NCBI GenBank assembly: GCA_964036275.1 | Contig: OZ038435.1 | Location: forward strand, 22,054,559-22,118,558 | Length of the DNA: 64,000 bases | Direction of reading: 5' to 3' | Source: Litoditis marina | Lineage: Eukaryota; Nematoda; Chromadorea; Rhabditida; Rhabditidae | In this document: piece after piece, positions 62,701-64,000 of the stretch | Numbering within the stretch: position 1 is the stretch's first letter | Layout of the letters: each line of letters starts with the position of its first letter | Notes under the pieces: generated by a model | Database searches by the model: none | Told to the model about the DNA's origin: nothing | The model's input: the letters and a program-made list of their open reading frames with translations, nothing else | Position numbers and translations under genes: made by a program

Positions 62701-64000
62701 CTTATACGTTACCTTCATGAAGTAATATGTTACTCATTGAAAATAAATTGATGTCTCGAGGTTCCTCCCAATTTCCCACGAGACACGTGACTTAGTACAC
62801 GCAGGAAAAACATAATTGTAATTGTCTTAACATGACCGATTTAATGTAGTAGGCCAGTGTTGATAAACCATCTTATACGTTACCTTCATGAAGTAATATG
62901 TTACTCATTGAAAATAAATTGATGTCTCAAGGTTCCTCCCACTTTTCCACGAGACACGTGACTTAGTACACGCAGAGAGAACATGATTGTAATTGTCTTA
63001 ACATGACCGATGTAATGTAGTAGGCCAGTGTTGATAAACCATCTTATATGTTACCTTCATCAAGTAATATGTTACTCATTGAAAATAAATTGATGTCTCG
63101 AGGTTCCTCCCAATTTCCCACGAGACACGTGACTTAGTACACGCAGGAAAAACATAATTGTAATTGTCTTAACATGACCGATTTAATGTAGTAGGCCAGT
63201 GTTGATAAACCATCTTATACGTTACCTTCATGAAGTAATATGTTACTCATTGAAAATAAATTGATGTCTCGAGGTTCCTCCCAATTTCCCACGAGACACG
63301 TGACTTAGTACACGCAGGAAAAACATAATTGTAATTGTCTTAACATGACCGATTTAATGTAGTAGGCCAGTGTTGATAAACCATCTTATACGTTACCTTC
63401 ATGAAGTATTATGTTACTCATTGAAAATAAATTGATGTCTCGAGGTTCCTCCAATTTCCCACGAGACACGTGACTTAGTACACGCAGGGAGAACATAATT
63501 GTAATTGTCTTAACATGACCGATTTAATGTAGTAGGCCAGTGTTGATAAATCATCTTATACGTTACCTTCATGAAGTAATATGTTACTCATTGAAAATAA
63601 ATTGATGTCTCGAGGTTCCTCCCAATTTTCCACGAGACACGTGACTTAGTACACGCAGGAAAAACATAATTGTAATTGTCTTAACATGACCGATTTAATG
63701 TAGTAGGCCAGTGTTGATAAACCATCTTATACGTTACCTTCATGAAGTAATATGTTACTCATTGAAAATAAATTGATGTCTCGAGGTTCCTCCCAATTTC
63801 CCACGAGACACGTGACTTAGTACACGCAGGGAGAACATAATTGTAATTGTCTTAACATGACCGATTTAATGTAGTAGGCCAGTGTTGATAAACCATCTTA
63901 TACGTTACCTTCATGAAGTAATATGTTACTCATTGAAAATAAATTGATGTCTCGAGGTTCCTCCCAATTTCCCACGAGACACGTGACTTAGTACACGCAG
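62701..64000 (+). repeat. Right end of the visible array, running off the window
   Basis: The segment returns to GGAAAAACAT monomers, a CTCAAGG/TTATATG pair (with CCCACTTTTCC and CATCAAGTAATATG) and a shared-type CCTCCAATTT deletion near 63450. The last monomer starts at 63875 and stops at monomer position 126, so the array clearly continues. There is no edge decay or flanking sequence. Confidence 0.85.

Larger units (their letters stand above)
3194..64000 (+). repeat. 171-bp satellite DNA, head-to-tail array (355 monomers plus a 126-bp partial)
   Basis: Monomers were phased on TAGGCCAGTG. The starts at 3194, 3365, 3536 and 3707 are exactly 171 bp apart and the last start is 63875, giving 355 complete units and a net 24 deleted bases. 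All copies read on one strand. I saw no inversion, transposon or unrelated insertion. The consensus is about 37% GC (64 of 171). Landmarks in monomer coordinates are: palindrome CTTCATGAAG at 35-44, AATAAA at 64-69, CTCGAG at 78-83, CACGTG at 106-111, and inverted repeat TGTCTCG (74-80) with CGAGACA (101-107). Most monomers differ from consensus at only a few sites. The length equals that of primate alpha satellite, but the sequence is unrelated. I do not recognise the family. The array continues beyond the right edge. Confidence 0.97.

Noticed and set aside
3194..64000. Alpha satellite of primates
   Set aside because: The 171-bp length is the same, but the monomer shares no recognisable alpha-satellite sequence and lacks a CENP-B box, and the flanking Gag is nematode-like.
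3194..64000. CRISPR array
   Set aside because: Repeats are contiguous 171-bp units without unique spacers, and the setting is eukaryotic.
3194..64000. A transposon or gene hidden inside the array
   Set aside because: Monomer phase can be followed to the end, with a net loss of only 24 bases over 355 units, leaving no room for an insertion.

Overview
The window looks like invertebrate, most likely nematode, nuclear DNA. The only protein-coding homology I recognise is a Ty3/gypsy-type retrotransposon Gag segment whose wording resembles elements of rhabditid and strongylid nematodes. The organism call is an inference from family resemblance. There is no bacterial-style gene organisation, and I recognise no tRNA, rRNA or CRISPR array.

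Layout. Positions 1-812 are AT-rich unique sequence with one weak candidate for a small spliced ORF (116-204 joined to 311-419). Positions 813-1706 hold a decayed Gag: 247 codons, a stop, then about 49 more in-frame codons ending in a short ACC repeat. Positions 1771-2836 contain no readable gene; in an intact element the protease, reverse transcriptase, RNase H and integrase would lie here, so pol is deleted or eroded. Positions 2837-3193 look like the 3' end of the same element: a short Pol-tail-like stretch, a polypurine tract (2908-2919), and an LTR that starts TGTTAAG at 2920 and carries a TATA box at 3014. The LTR is cut off abruptly at 3193/3194. No 5' LTR or primer binding site was found.

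From 3194 to the end (60,807 bp, 95% of the window) the sequence is one uninterrupted head-to-tail satellite array with a 171-bp monomer. Phase accounting gives 355 complete monomers plus a 126-bp partial one, with a net 24 deleted bases. The array runs off the right edge. The monomer is about 37% GC. It carries an AATAAA on the + strand, a CTCGAG, a CACGTG and a CTTCATGAAG palindrome, plus a 7-bp inverted repeat with a 20-nt loop.

The array is not uniform. Diagnostic variants show a series of local higher-order repeats in which whole blocks are duplicated in tandem: 9 and about 16 monomers (3.4-8.1 kb), 18 (11.0-17.0 kb), 8-9 (19.5-22.2 kb), 5 and 12 (22-25 kb), 14 (25.7-30.6 kb), 6 (31.8-33.9 kb), 20 (35.4-42.4 kb, almost base-perfect), 18 (42.6-48.8 kb) and 18 again (51.5-57.8 kb). 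An irregular mosaic at 58-62.7 kb follows. Some variant pairs recur more than 40 kb apart.

How the parts work together: there is no gene system here in the usual sense. The one regulatory arrangement visible is a retroelement LTR promoter pointing directly into the satellite, each monomer of which carries a poly(A)-signal hexamer. The main interest is the satellite itself, its abrupt edge inside an LTR, and the record of repeated, recent block amplification.
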